From assembly GCA_965203475.1 (NCBI GenBank), contig OZ241890.1, positions 1,984,001 through 2,048,000 on the forward strand: DNA of 64,000 nucleotides, read 5' to 3'. A program made the position numbers and the translations under genes. This document shows, piece by piece, positions 17,301 to 24,412 of this stretch. The stretch comes from JABDMD01 sp965203475. Its GTDB lineage: Bacteria; Pseudomonadota; Gammaproteobacteria; UBA4575. Numbering within the stretch: position 1 is the stretch's first letter; every line of letters begins with the position of its first letter. The notes under the pieces were generated by a model. The model searched no databases and was not told the origin of the DNA. It worked only from the letters and a program-made list of their open reading frames with translations.

Positions 17301-18208
17301 ATATCTGCCACGGGTGCACCAGGAGTTGCAACAGAATTAAAGGCGGCTAAACCCACGCGCGAACCGGCTGTATTGGTGATAAGTTCACTTAGTATGGCTT
17401 TGGCTTCATATTCACGACTACGGTTATAAACAAACCAGTTCGCAAAATTTTGTTGTACTGCAGGTGACTGGTCTTTAATTAAAAATTCTGTTTGTTCTCC
17501 ATCATCAAAGTTGCCATCACCATTACTATCTGTCCACAAATAATATTTAAATCCGATATTGTCGGTAATTCGATTACCTGCTAGATCTAATCCTGATTTT
17601 TGGGTTAATAAATTGATAGTGAATTGCGGATTAATTGGGTCATCAACCGCTGCTGTAATATCGGCTGGTGGAAAAGGTTCGGTATCCCCGTCACTATCAA
17701 AATCAAATTCACCGGCCCAGGGTTGATAATTTTTATTTGGATTAAAATAAAAGGGGTTAAATTGAAAATTGCGAAAACGCCAAGCATCATCATCGGCCAC
17801 ATAACAGTTGGCACTTTCGGCAGGCAAGGCAATAAACACATTGCTTGGAAAAGCTACAGCATATCCATAGCCTCCAAAAGCACTGGCAATTAAAATACAG
17901 TTATCATCAGCAGCCCCTACCTCAGGTGTACGTTGTGTGATTGCAGCAAAACCACCACCTGTACCATCTGGATTGGTGTTATTAAACAAGCCCATATTCA
18001 CGGCATCTTGGGTGAGTACCTCAAAATCCATGGGATTGGAGTTATCCAATAACAACAACACATTGGGAGGCGCTGTCGGTGCAATTTCTAACGGGTTGTC
18101 AGCAATATCTTGATCTATTGCAAGTGCAGCATTTGCAACACTAAACAGTGCTGTATAACAAATTACACAAACGTAATTATAAAAATTTGTTTCGCGAATT
18201 TTTACCAT
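14396..18208 (-). CDS. pilY1: Type IV pilus tip adhesin PilY1, copy 3
   Basis: A 1270-residue PilY1. A signal peptide ends near residue 28 (VANA). The VWA metal motif is degenerate: DNSNPMD (55-61) keeps the first Asp and Ser but has Pro where the second Ser belongs. The VWA region continues with CPVLGIPAGTCQRNEVIMITGSF, where ILMTDG-type residues are also altered. The propeller is well conserved: FVGAP, LVYVGASMLHAF, GGLGAGGKGYYALNI, and a Ca-type loop DEDGNGTLDRLYAGDLHG near residue 951, plus DINNDAVINASDF near 1188. It ends GRHSWKQIEY, like copy 2 (GRQSWRQLQ). It overlaps pilX by 7 bases. Confidence 0.93.
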   Translation of the reverse strand: MVKIRETNFYNYVCVICYTALFSVANAALAIDQDIADNPLEIAPTAPPNVLLLLDNSNPMDFEVLTQDAVNMGLFNNTNPDGTGGGFAAITQRTPEVGAADDNCILIASAFGGYGYAVAFPSNVFIALPAESANCYVADDDAWRFRNFQFNPFYFNPNKNYQPWAGEFDFDSDGDTEPFPPADITAAVDDPINPQFTINLLTQKSGLDLAGNRITDNIGFKYYLWTDSNGDGNFDDGEQTEFLIKDQSPAVQQNFANWFVYNRSREYEAKAILSELITNTAGSRVGLAAFNSVATPGAPVADMNQLPSQGNKQALLSAVYNSQLASGSEVRASLEKAGLYFECEANDIFGSSSTSNPGDAACPVLGIPAGTCQRNEVIMITGSFQDTFTSISGITDDDSDDNTLFDGGAFADGNANTLADIAMNFNERDLHPEITIINNVPVTLNDILSFPSTPALRLDDNLGQNMRTNIISLGLQGTGITEPTDPTASFTWTNHNIVSPNGAEFVDGMLHAAYNGRGRFLQAFGSSDLRQQLQSVFRSSSTATIPNATLAFSTQAITEDTVVFRTFSNIAANSGDLVSQNVLLDGSFEEDGSNDPIFNWRAAPPLETRAPSSRVMITNDPTNTAGGREFNLSANGLLASQTTRLQVPAPANVSPVSDIVPIRVDFLRGSRDDEGNDFNVGDMRTRVDLGSEVGLGGKISDLVNSGIVFVGAPFFTQRFGGAWPDGADSYDFFRDADSNQNRERLVYVGASMLHAFRAADGVEKFAYVPDILLDELGEFTSPDYAHRFFVDARPRVNDAFIDPAGGTSRSWNTILIGGLGAGGKGYYALNITDPTQFDAEASAVDQVLWEFTETDDDLLDGSLDGVSDLGFTYSEPVIGMSNVSSSGDQKWVAIFGNGYNSTSSSGDAYIYIVFIEQGVDGWDSSDVIKINTQQGIAENVNGIRNGISDIRGVDEDGNGTLDRLYAGDLHGNVYVVNISSDDEDDWDNASNIEIIFTAKYGTATRDEIQPITTRPEVILHPSAQGYIVIVATGSYFTNQDATSTEIQSIYGLWDNSFTFSDVGIGGSFPIEFKNPSTSDQLIEQTLSSSIDVLGIVRTSTNNVVDWDDTGSEQVRGWFVDFDTPPPGGDPGDSPEFPGERAVRGIVLQENILFFNTVIPQNGQFCTSPDGGFVSALNPETGGSGISPIFDINNDAVINASDFKGGTISQINIITGVKSDTGLGDTIVLDNYVGGGTLDGGSKLIRIAEQDTSSASIEPLLGRHSWKQIEY

Positions 18209-18750
18209 TGCGCACCATAAATAGATTGTAAATACACAATGGTGTCATCACTGCCGCCAGTACCTCGTGCAGTAACACGAAATAATTGCACTGCATTACC
18301 AATGGATGATGCACTTGCTTCACTATAATTTTCATCTCGAAAACTTCTTTCTGCACCTGGCGGTGCTGTTTCCGAAATATATTGAATAACAAATTTAGGT
18401 GACGTTGTAACATTGGCTGGACTGTAACTGGTAGCAGTTATGGCTTGCGTGTCCCAATCGATATCATGATGAATCGTGTCGGTGTCATTCTCAAATAAGC
18501 CATCATTACCATTGGTTCGAAAATTAGTAATCGACAATGCACCAGATTGCAATAAGTTTTCAGCCGCAACCAATGCAGCTTCCGCAGCTTCAAAGGCTAG
18601 AATTTCATCTTTGGTGTTTCCTGACATGCGTTCTTCCAACGTAGTGCTTTGCATACTGGTAACCGCAACTAGAGATAACACCACTAATACGATAAGCCCG
18701 GTAAACAACACTACGCCTTGTTGGTGTAACAGTGATTGCAAATGATTCAT
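18202..18750 (-). CDS. pilX: Minor pilin PilX, copy 3
   Basis: A 182-residue PilX. The leader ends LHQQG and the mature start is VVLFTGLIVLVVLSLVAVTS, lacking Glu5 as expected for PilX. The family motif TTLEERMSGNTKDEILAFEAAEAALVAAE follows. The C-terminus (VTARGTGGSDDTIVYLQSIYGAQW) is close to copy 1 (VTSRGTGGNDDTVVILQSTYG), so operons 1 and 3 look more related to each other here than to operon 2. The start overlaps pilW by 4 bases and the stop overlaps pilY1 by 7 bases. Confidence 0.92.
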   Translation of the reverse strand: MNHLQSLLHQQGVVLFTGLIVLVVLSLVAVTSMQSTTLEERMSGNTKDEILAFEAAEAALVAAENLLQSGALSITNFRTNGNDGLFENDTDTIHHDIDWDTQAITATSYSPANVTTSPKFVIQYISETAPPGAERSFRDENYSEASASSIGNAVQLFRVTARGTGGSDDTIVYLQSIYGAQW

Positions 18751-19883
18751 CGGTTACGCACCGCCACTGTTGTGTTAATGACCTTGCGGACTCTTTTATC
18801 ACCCGCATGGGAAGGAGTGCTGCTATCTGAAATTAAGGTACCGGCTAAATTGTAAGTACGCGTATCGAATTCTTCTGAAATTTGTTCGCCAGTGGTCATG
18901 AGTAAACCAATCTGAACCGAAACCACTTCTGACCATTGAGCTGCCGTTAACGCATCAGCCGTGACATATTGATTGGCGACGCCGTCTGCATCCGTATCAT
19001 GTCCATAACTGATTTGCATGGTCTCCACACCATGTAACAACTCTTCGGACCACAAAACTGCTGTTTCAACAGGTCCTACTAGATCAGCAACTAAATAATC
19101 TCTATATAAAGAGCGCACACCTGGAGGACTGTCGCTTTCACGTATGTAATAAATTACCGGTTCATACTTAACAATCTGCGCATCACTGCCATAGGTATGG
19201 GCTTGATTACTACCGGCATCGCCACAAGCCACCGTGTTAGTAGAACCTAAGCCGGAGACACAATTGCCAGGTGAAATATTAGTGGCTGTTTCACTATAAA
19301 ATACTCGATCTGTATCAGGTGAACTCGTATTGATATCGGATAACTGAAACATACTGGCTTGAAATGAATCGCATACAATTGCCACTTCGCCTTCATCAAT
19401 ATCCGAGTCACTAAAATTACTTTGCAAGGTAATACTGCGTGCGCCTAAGTCATGGGCTAATACACTGGCTTCAAAATCACCACCTTTAAAAATAGCAATG
19501 GCATCTGCACCGGCTACACGGTCTCCCGGACTAGTTCCAGTAGTTGGTAATTCTGTTGGAAAGCTACTTGCACCACCTTCAAAGCCCAGCAAACCCGTGT
19601 TAAAAAAACTTTGCCACCATGTCGTCCCACCTCCAGAAATAATATTGGATAGGTTGGGTTGATAACGACATGGCATGTAGCCAGACATACGAATATCTTT
19701 GGTAATCAAATCCAAACTAAAGCGCATGTTTTCTTGCGTACGCGATAAGTTTTCCGTAATGCGATAGGTTTGTTTGGTAGTGGAATACACGGCCAGCACA
19801 CCACCCATCAAAAACAGACTCAGCAGTAACGCAATCATCAATTCAATGACCGTTAAACCTAATTGATTTTTAAATCGATTCAT
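18747..19883 (-). CDS. pilW: Minor pilin PilW, copy 3
   Basis: A 378-residue PilW. The prepilin site is QLG|LTVIELMIALLLSLFLMGG. Typical motifs follow: RTQENMRFSLDLITKDIRMSGYMPC, then QVTADALTAAQWSEVVSVQIGLL and AGDKRVRKVINTTVAVRNR at the end. The central domain resembles copy 1 (GLLGFEGGASSFPTELPTTGTSPGDRVAGADAI against GYEGGVSTFPAG...GARVAGTDAI), supporting a close relation between operons 1 and 3. ATGA overlap with pilX indicates coupled translation. Confidence 0.92.
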   Translation of the reverse strand: MNRFKNQLGLTVIELMIALLLSLFLMGGVLAVYSTTKQTYRITENLSRTQENMRFSLDLITKDIRMSGYMPCRYQPNLSNIISGGGTTWWQSFFNTGLLGFEGGASSFPTELPTTGTSPGDRVAGADAIAIFKGGDFEASVLAHDLGARSITLQSNFSDSDIDEGEVAIVCDSFQASMFQLSDINTSSPDTDRVFYSETATNISPGNCVSGLGSTNTVACGDAGSNQAHTYGSDAQIVKYEPVIYYIRESDSPPGVRSLYRDYLVADLVGPVETAVLWSEELLHGVETMQISYGHDTDADGVANQYVTADALTAAQWSEVVSVQIGLLMTTGEQISEEFDTRTYNLAGTLISDSSTPSHAGDKRVRKVINTTVAVRNR

Positions 19884-19894
19884 TTTATTAACAC

Positions 19895-20416
19895 TTACAA
19901 TTGAGCCACGATTTGTAGGCTTTGCGGAGGAGTGGTAAGTAAATTTAAATCTTCACGATTTGCACTATCTAACCATTGCACGGTCACGGTTACTTCATTA
20001 TTAATAGCATCAATACTAATGCTGCCATCACCTGCTGGCAGTAATGGCGTTACATTGAATGGAGCTGAGGTACAAACAGCATCACTTGCAAAATTGCCTA
20101 GCTCGCATTTCCATAAGTTCAATTCAAATTCTGCAAGTTGGTTTGTGGTGCAGTTGTTGGAAAAACAATCTTGGCTGGCACCTGGCCCATCACCGATATT
20201 GATGTCATAGCCTCCAGCTAATGCTTCATCTCGGTTGGCGCGAATTTTGTCAATTAAACTGTAGGCCAAGTATGTCGCTTGAGTACGCATTCCTGAATCT
20301 TGATTACTCTTTAAACTAAACAATTGCATGCCGGCAATACCCAACAAACCAATGGATAACACTGCCAGGGCTACCAACACCTCCATTAAAGTGAAACCGT
20401 TAGTTTTAAATTTCAT
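19895..20416 (-). CDS. pilV: Minor pilin PilV, copy 3
   Basis: A 173-residue PilV from the ATG at 20416, which overlaps the fimT stop in an ATGA arrangement; an in-frame TTG nine bases upstream is less likely. The prepilin site is TNG|FTLMEVLVALAVLSIGLLGIAG with Glu5. The PilV signature LKSNQDSGMRTQATYLAYSLIDKIRANRDEA follows. The Cys-containing region DCFSNNCTTNQLAEFELNLWKCELGN closely resembles copy 1 (DCETNSCSSANMATFDVNQWKCQLGN), while copy 2 lacks it. Confidence 0.92.
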   Translation of the reverse strand: MKFKTNGFTLMEVLVALAVLSIGLLGIAGMQLFSLKSNQDSGMRTQATYLAYSLIDKIRANRDEALAGGYDINIGDGPGASQDCFSNNCTTNQLAEFELNLWKCELGNFASDAVCTSAPFNVTPLLPAGDGSISIDAINNEVTVTVQWLDSANREDLNLLTTPPQSLQIVAQL

Positions 20417-20994
20417 AAATTGCAATCCGTCATTTCTGTGCCACCAGAATCTTCCACTTTTCCATTGGGCCCAATTGCGGTGAGTCGTACACGACCATTA
20501 TTGACGACTAGCACACGAGCTTTGGTGGGGTCATTATCTTTACAAACAATAAAACTGCCATCATTTTTACTTCTGCCTTTTGCATCATAACGAATGCGAT
20601 TACCAGTACTACCATCTCCCGATAGTTCCATACCTTGTTTTAAAGCAGCATGGGTCCATAGGGTTTCATCACTTCCGTTATCAAAATCTCCATCCCGATC
20701 AAAATCGATATAAATCATCCAACCTTCTTCATAACCCGCTCCGCCAGAAGTATTACAGTTGAGTGGAGTCACGGTGGTATCACTTCGGCATATTACAATG
20801 TCTTGCTTGCGTTTAACCGCTTCACTGCGTGCGTAGTTGAGAGTGGAAATAAAATCATTCACTTGAACGGCCAAGCCATTGCGCTCCATAATGTTTTTAA
20901 AACTGGGTACACCTAGCACCAACAACACAGCACCCACTGCAATGGCCAGCATCAATTCAATCAATGTAAAAGCTGATTCGTGTTTTTGCATCAT
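20413..20994 (-). CDS. fimT: Minor pseudopilin FimT/FimU (GspH domain), copy 3
   Basis: First gene of operon 3. I choose the ATG pair at 20994/20991, directly before the leader MQKHESA; a GTG at 21018 would add eight residues. The mature start FTLIELMLAIAVGAVLLVLGVPSF is standard, but the residue before the cleavage point is Ala, not the near-invariant Gly. Glu5 and the VPSF motif are present, and the GspH domain (NDFISTLNYARSEAVKRKQDIVICRS, EEGWMIYIDFDRDGDFDNG) is close to copy 1. Prepilin peptidase generally tolerates Ala poorly compared with Gly, so processing may be slower. Confidence 0.9.
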   Translation of the reverse strand: MMQKHESAFTLIELMLAIAVGAVLLVLGVPSFKNIMERNGLAVQVNDFISTLNYARSEAVKRKQDIVICRSDTTVTPLNCNTSGGAGYEEGWMIYIDFDRDGDFDNGSDETLWTHAALKQGMELSGDGSTGNRIRYDAKGRSKNDGSFIVCKDNDPTKARVLVVNNGRVRLTAIGPNGKVEDSGGTEMTDCNL

Positions 20995-21032
20995 GATAAA
21001 TTCTTGATGCGAACACACAACGTGAGATTAAC

Positions 21033-21090
21033 CAGGTCTACGAGAGACCTGTCCTTGTCTATTCTCAGTGCACATGAATTTGCATGTGCA
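21033..21090 (-). promoter_or_regulatory. Hairpin and palindrome upstream of fimT copy 3
   Basis: Two perfect dyads lie between fimT copy 3 and its presumed promoter. A 7-bp hairpin CAGGTCT/AGACCTG with a 5-base loop spans 21033-21051. A palindrome TGCACATG-N6-CATGTGCA spans 21069-21090. They are 39 and 75 bases upstream of the chosen ATG, so they may act in the leader RNA or as an operator. The block seen upstream of operons 1 and 2 is absent here. Confidence 0.4.
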
Positions 21091-21370
21091 TTCCTTCCTG
21101 AAATTCTCGCCGCGATGCTTCGCGATCTTTTCTTAAAGCGCCAGTAATACCACTGCTTAACGCTTTGTCTGTATATATTGTATTAGGTTCAAGCGATAAA
21201 TGCTTGTTTGATTATTAAGCGAAAAGAAAAATTCTATGTTGTTGGTGATTCGTGAGTTTTTCCAATAGTGTAACCATTGCCCTAGTTTGCCCATGAATTT
21301 AATGCTGTTGAATCATTAAATTCCTTTGAGAAAAAAAGGAAATAGAATAATTAATATTTGCTTACACAAA

Positions 21371-21400
21371 TAAAAAACCCACGACATCTCTGCCGTGGGT
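21371..21400 (-). terminator. Intrinsic terminator on the minus strand
   Basis: The stem ACCCACG (21377-21383) / CGTGGGT (21394-21400) is followed, on the minus strand, by a run of six T residues. It would end transcripts coming from the yajL side, including the structured RNA candidate at 21401-21545. No T-run follows on the plus strand. The sequence from here to fimT copy 3 (21091-21370) holds no gene and presumably the operon 3 promoter. Confidence 0.7.
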
Positions 21401-21545
21401 CTTAAAAAGCCTGCTTCCCTGTAGGCTTATGCCTACTAATAGTAGTAAGGGACTCCGTTACAGATCGTGAACCTTTTCACGCTATGGGTGCTGTAAACAA
21501 CCACATGTCAGGACATAGCTACCAGCAGTCCTTAAACGAAATTTT
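21401..21545 (-). ncRNA. Candidate structured RNA or 3' UTR element before a terminator
   Basis: A 145-base stretch between yajL and its terminator is rich in perfect hairpins: GTAGGC/GCCTAC (21421-21436), CGTGAA/TTCACG (21466-21481) nested inside TTACAG/CTGTAA (21458-21496), and AGGAC/GTCCT (21510-21532). It contains no convincing reading frame. It could be a free small RNA (a 6S-like size) or a structured 3' UTR of yajL. I could not match it to a named family, so the call rests on structure and on the terminator that follows. Confidence 0.4.
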
Positions 21546-21558
21546 TATGAATTTTTTC

Positions 21559-22113
21559 TTAATTTGATCGAACGAGTCCGGCTTCAATCTCATTACGCTT
21601 TTCTTGCCCTTTTAAACAGGCAATTAATTCTAATGCAAAGTCCATCGCGGTACCGGGCCCGCGTGAGGTAATGACATTGCCATCTTGCTGAATAGCCGCA
21701 CCTGTAATTTGAGTTGAGTCTAGGTTTAGCCCTTCTAACACGCCCGGATAGGCCGTTGCTTTTTTATCATTCAGCAAGCCGGCAGAGGCAAACACTTTGG
21801 GTGCTGCACAAATTGCACCGACGTGTTTATTATTTTCAATGGTACGATGCAAAATTTGATGAATGCGTTCATCTTCATTTAAGTGGTCTGCCCCTGGAAG
21901 TCCGCCAGGCAGAACTACCATATCAAAATCATCATTTTGTACTTTATCCAAGGTGGTGTCGGCAATTAGTTTTGTACCACGTGATGCGGTAATCGGATTT
22001 TCATCAAGACTCGCAGTGGTGACGTTTATTTCTGCGCGTCTTAGTAGGTCGATGATGGTAACTGCTTCGAGTTCTTCACATCCTTGGGCGAGAGGTACGA
22101 GTACGTTGGCCAT
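21559..22113 (-). CDS. yajL: DJ-1/PfpI family protein YajL
   Basis: A 184-residue protein of the DJ-1 superfamily, proposed to act in oxidative-stress protection and repair of glycated proteins. The family motifs are present: catalytic-region Glu in GCEELEAVT (residues 10-18), VLPGG at ~70, and the nucleophile elbow AICAAPKV with Cys near residue 105. The start MANVLVPLAQGCEE is the family N-terminus, so the 73-base overlap with the 3' end of yibQ is real unless yibQ ends differently. It is last in the apparent envC-ctpA-yibQ-yajL direction of transcription. Confidence 0.92.
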   Translation of the reverse strand: MANVLVPLAQGCEELEAVTIIDLLRRAEINVTTASLDENPITASRGTKLIADTTLDKVQNDDFDMVVLPGGLPGADHLNEDERIHQILHRTIENNKHVGAICAAPKVFASAGLLNDKKATAYPGVLEGLNLDSTQITGAAIQQDGNVITSRGPGTAMDFALELIACLKGQEKRNEIEAGLVRSN

Positions 22114-22823
22114 GGATTTTCACTTGCTATTTGTATCAATTCACTAACAGAAACAAATTGTATCTCGTCATGAGCAAGTTTGGAAAGTTCTTGTTCTAAA
22201 GTTATAAGCGTTGATTTGTTTGGGTGTCCTATTGCCAAGGCATAGCCTTTCGTTTTAGCCACTTCAATGAGTCGTTTTACTTGTTTTCGAATATGAGCTT
22301 TATCGTTAGCCTCTGTATCTAAAAATACATCGCGCTTGAGTGTTGGTATGTGATACTGATATGCCACATCGGCAGCGATTGTTTGCGCAGAAGTTTTGCT
22401 ATCAATGAAAAATAAATTTTCATCACGATTGGCGATGGTTTGCATTAACCAGTCCATGTATTTTTCATTACTGGTCAATAAACTACCCATATGATTATTG
22501 ATTCCACTGGCATAGGGAACAGCATCTATACTCGTGTTCACCGTAGTTTCAAATACCTGTTTTGGCATGTTTGCAGTTAAGGCGCCTATGCCAAGCGATT
22601 GGGTATCTATTGCCTGCATCGGCAAATGCACCATTACTTCCTTACCATGCTTGCGTGCTAGTTGAGCTAACTCGATAGAGTAGGGTCTTGCAGGTAATAT
22701 TGAACAGGTTAAGGGCCAACGAAAATTTATGACTCGTTCACCATCTTGATAGTTATTCCCAATATCATCGATGATGATTGCAACTGCAGGAGGTTGTGCG
22801 GCTACCCATTGAGCACAACACAT
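22041..22823 (-). CDS. yibQ: Divergent polysaccharide deacetylase YibQ
   Basis: A periplasmic protein of the divergent polysaccharide deacetylase (YibQ) family. Recognised by AVAIIIDDIGNNYQDGERVI, FSCSILPARPYS-type CSILPARP, VMVHLPMQAIDTQSLG, INNHMGSLLTS and FFIDSKTSAQT. The first ATG (22823) gives MCCAQWVAA and no signal peptide, yet the in-frame codons upstream encode a hydrophobic stretch (FYIANFILLIIISG) that looks like one. No ATG, GTG or TTG lies between it and the stop codon at about 22930, so the true start may be a rare codon such as ATT. The last ~24 residues overlap yajL and extend past the usual family end. The gene follows ctpA, as in envC-ctpA-yibQ clusters elsewhere. Confidence 0.85.
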   Translation of the reverse strand: MCCAQWVAAQPPAVAIIIDDIGNNYQDGERVINFRWPLTCSILPARPYSIELAQLARKHGKEVMVHLPMQAIDTQSLGIGALTANMPKQVFETTVNTSIDAVPYASGINNHMGSLLTSNEKYMDWLMQTIANRDENLFFIDSKTSAQTIAADVAYQYHIPTLKRDVFLDTEANDKAHIRKQVKRLIEVAKTKGYALAIGHPNKSTLITLEQELSKLAHDEIQFVSVSELIQIASENPWPTYSYLSPKDVKNSKQLPSSTY

Positions 22824-22872
22824 TCCGCTGATAATAATCAGCAGAATGAAATTAGCGATATAGAAATTAAAT

Positions 22873-24192
22873 CTAGTTGCTGGCTTGTCTGCGTATTGAT
22901 AAATCTTTAAGAACCCTTAGTGCTTCGTCCAATGCATAATCAGTTGTATCTTCTTCTGTAGCTTTTGGAATGGTTACTACTCTTTCTGGTTCTCGTTTAG
23001 GGGTATTCTCTTTATCATCGTTATCAAGATGGCCATCTAAATCCGCTTCGGACAATGCGCCAAGAACATTGTTTTCGCCTTGGTCCTCCACCCGCAAAAG
23101 AATATCAGGAACAATACCTTCATTCTGAATGGAACGACCTAAAGGTGTGAAATAACGTGCCGTTGTCAATTTTAGTGCAGTGCTATCTTTTAAAGGTAGT
23201 ATGGTTTGAACTGAACCTTTTCCAAATGAAGTAGTACCAACTACAGTGGCACGATTATGATCCTGCATTGCACCTGCAACAATCTCGGAAGCTGAAGCAG
23301 AGCCCTGATTAATTAGCACAACTAGAGGTGCACCTTTTAATTTATCTCCAGTGCTAGCATTGTATTTAAGCTCTGAATCTTCTACTCGACCTTCTGTGTA
23401 CACAATAAGTTGCTTGTCTTTTAAAAAGACATCCGATACACCCACTGCACCTGTAAGTACGCCGCCAGGATTATTACGCAAATCCAATATTAATCCGGTT
23501 AGATTACCTTCATTTTTTCGTTGTAAACTATCTAGGGCATCTAACATGTTACGAGTTGTTTTAGCTTGAAAATTAGAAATACGCACATAACCGTATCCTG
23601 GTTCTAAAATTCTGCTGCGCACACTTCTAACTTTAATAACATCTCTTACTATAGTTGTCGTAATTGGCGCTTCTTCGCCTTCACGCACGATAGTAAGTTG
23701 AATCTTCGAACCCTTTTTCCCACGCATAAGTTTTACGGCTTCTTCTAAGGTTAGCCCTTTTACTGATTTATCATCTAACTTGATAATTAAATCACCGGCT
23801 TTAACGCCTGCGCGTTCGGCTGGAGTATCGTCGATAGGAGCAATGACTTTTACAAACCCATTTTCCATACCAACCTCAATGCCCAGTCCACCAAACTCAC
23901 CAGAGGTGCCAATTTGTAATTCGCGAAATTGTTCTTCATCTAAATATGATGAATGAGGATCAAGACCAGACAACATTCCACGAATAGCATTCTTCAATAA
24001 AGTGCTGTCATCAACATCGGTTACATAATCTTGTTTAATACGGGCATATACATCGGTGAAAGTTCTTAAATCTTCAAGTGGCAAGCTCGCAACCTCAGTT
24101 TTCTCCGCCCACACGGTATGTGCCAATGATAGGCTCAGACCCAAAATTAGCCCAGACAGCAGGCCAACATTAAGTGGGTGCTTAAATTTCAT
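22873..24192 (-). CDS. ctpA: C-terminal processing peptidase (S41 family, CtpA)
   Basis: A 439-residue periplasmic serine protease from the ATG at 24192, which has AGGAGA six bases upstream; a start ten codons earlier lacks this. Signal peptide through about residue 30 (TVWA). PDZ domain (GGLGIEVGMENGFVKVIAPIDDTPAERAGVKAGDLI) then the S41 catalytic domain, with nucleophile in NQGSASASEIVAGA and the general-base Lys in SFGKGSVQT. The family cleaves proteins involved in peptidoglycan turnover. Downstream of envC, with an acidic linker (DGHLDNDDKENTP) near the C-terminus. Confidence 0.94.
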   Translation of the reverse strand: MKFKHPLNVGLLSGLILGLSLSLAHTVWAEKTEVASLPLEDLRTFTDVYARIKQDYVTDVDDSTLLKNAIRGMLSGLDPHSSYLDEEQFRELQIGTSGEFGGLGIEVGMENGFVKVIAPIDDTPAERAGVKAGDLIIKLDDKSVKGLTLEEAVKLMRGKKGSKIQLTIVREGEEAPITTTIVRDVIKVRSVRSRILEPGYGYVRISNFQAKTTRNMLDALDSLQRKNEGNLTGLILDLRNNPGGVLTGAVGVSDVFLKDKQLIVYTEGRVEDSELKYNASTGDKLKGAPLVVLINQGSASASEIVAGAMQDHNRATVVGTTSFGKGSVQTILPLKDSTALKLTTARYFTPLGRSIQNEGIVPDILLRVEDQGENNVLGALSEADLDGHLDNDDKENTPKREPERVVTIPKATEEDTTDYALDEALRVLKDLSIRRQASN

Positions 24193-24412
24193 TACCAATC
24201 TCCTAGATTTTGGACGTTTCACTTATATATAGGCTCCATTATGAGAGGAAAATTGAGATACGCAATATATAGATGCTCATACTTGTTATATGTTCACAGT
24301 ATTTTGCAAAGTTCTCCTATTTTGGCAGCATACGTGAATCTACAACACTTGTAATATCAAGGGCTTACTTCGGAGCAGATAACCGACTACTGGTGGGTTC
24401 CCAAGAATAATA

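Noticed and set aside
21401..21545. Assignment of the structured RNA as 6S RNA, SRP RNA or tmRNA
   Set aside because: Length fits 6S only loosely and I could not match conserved 6S, SRP or tmRNA motifs; kept as an unnamed candidate.
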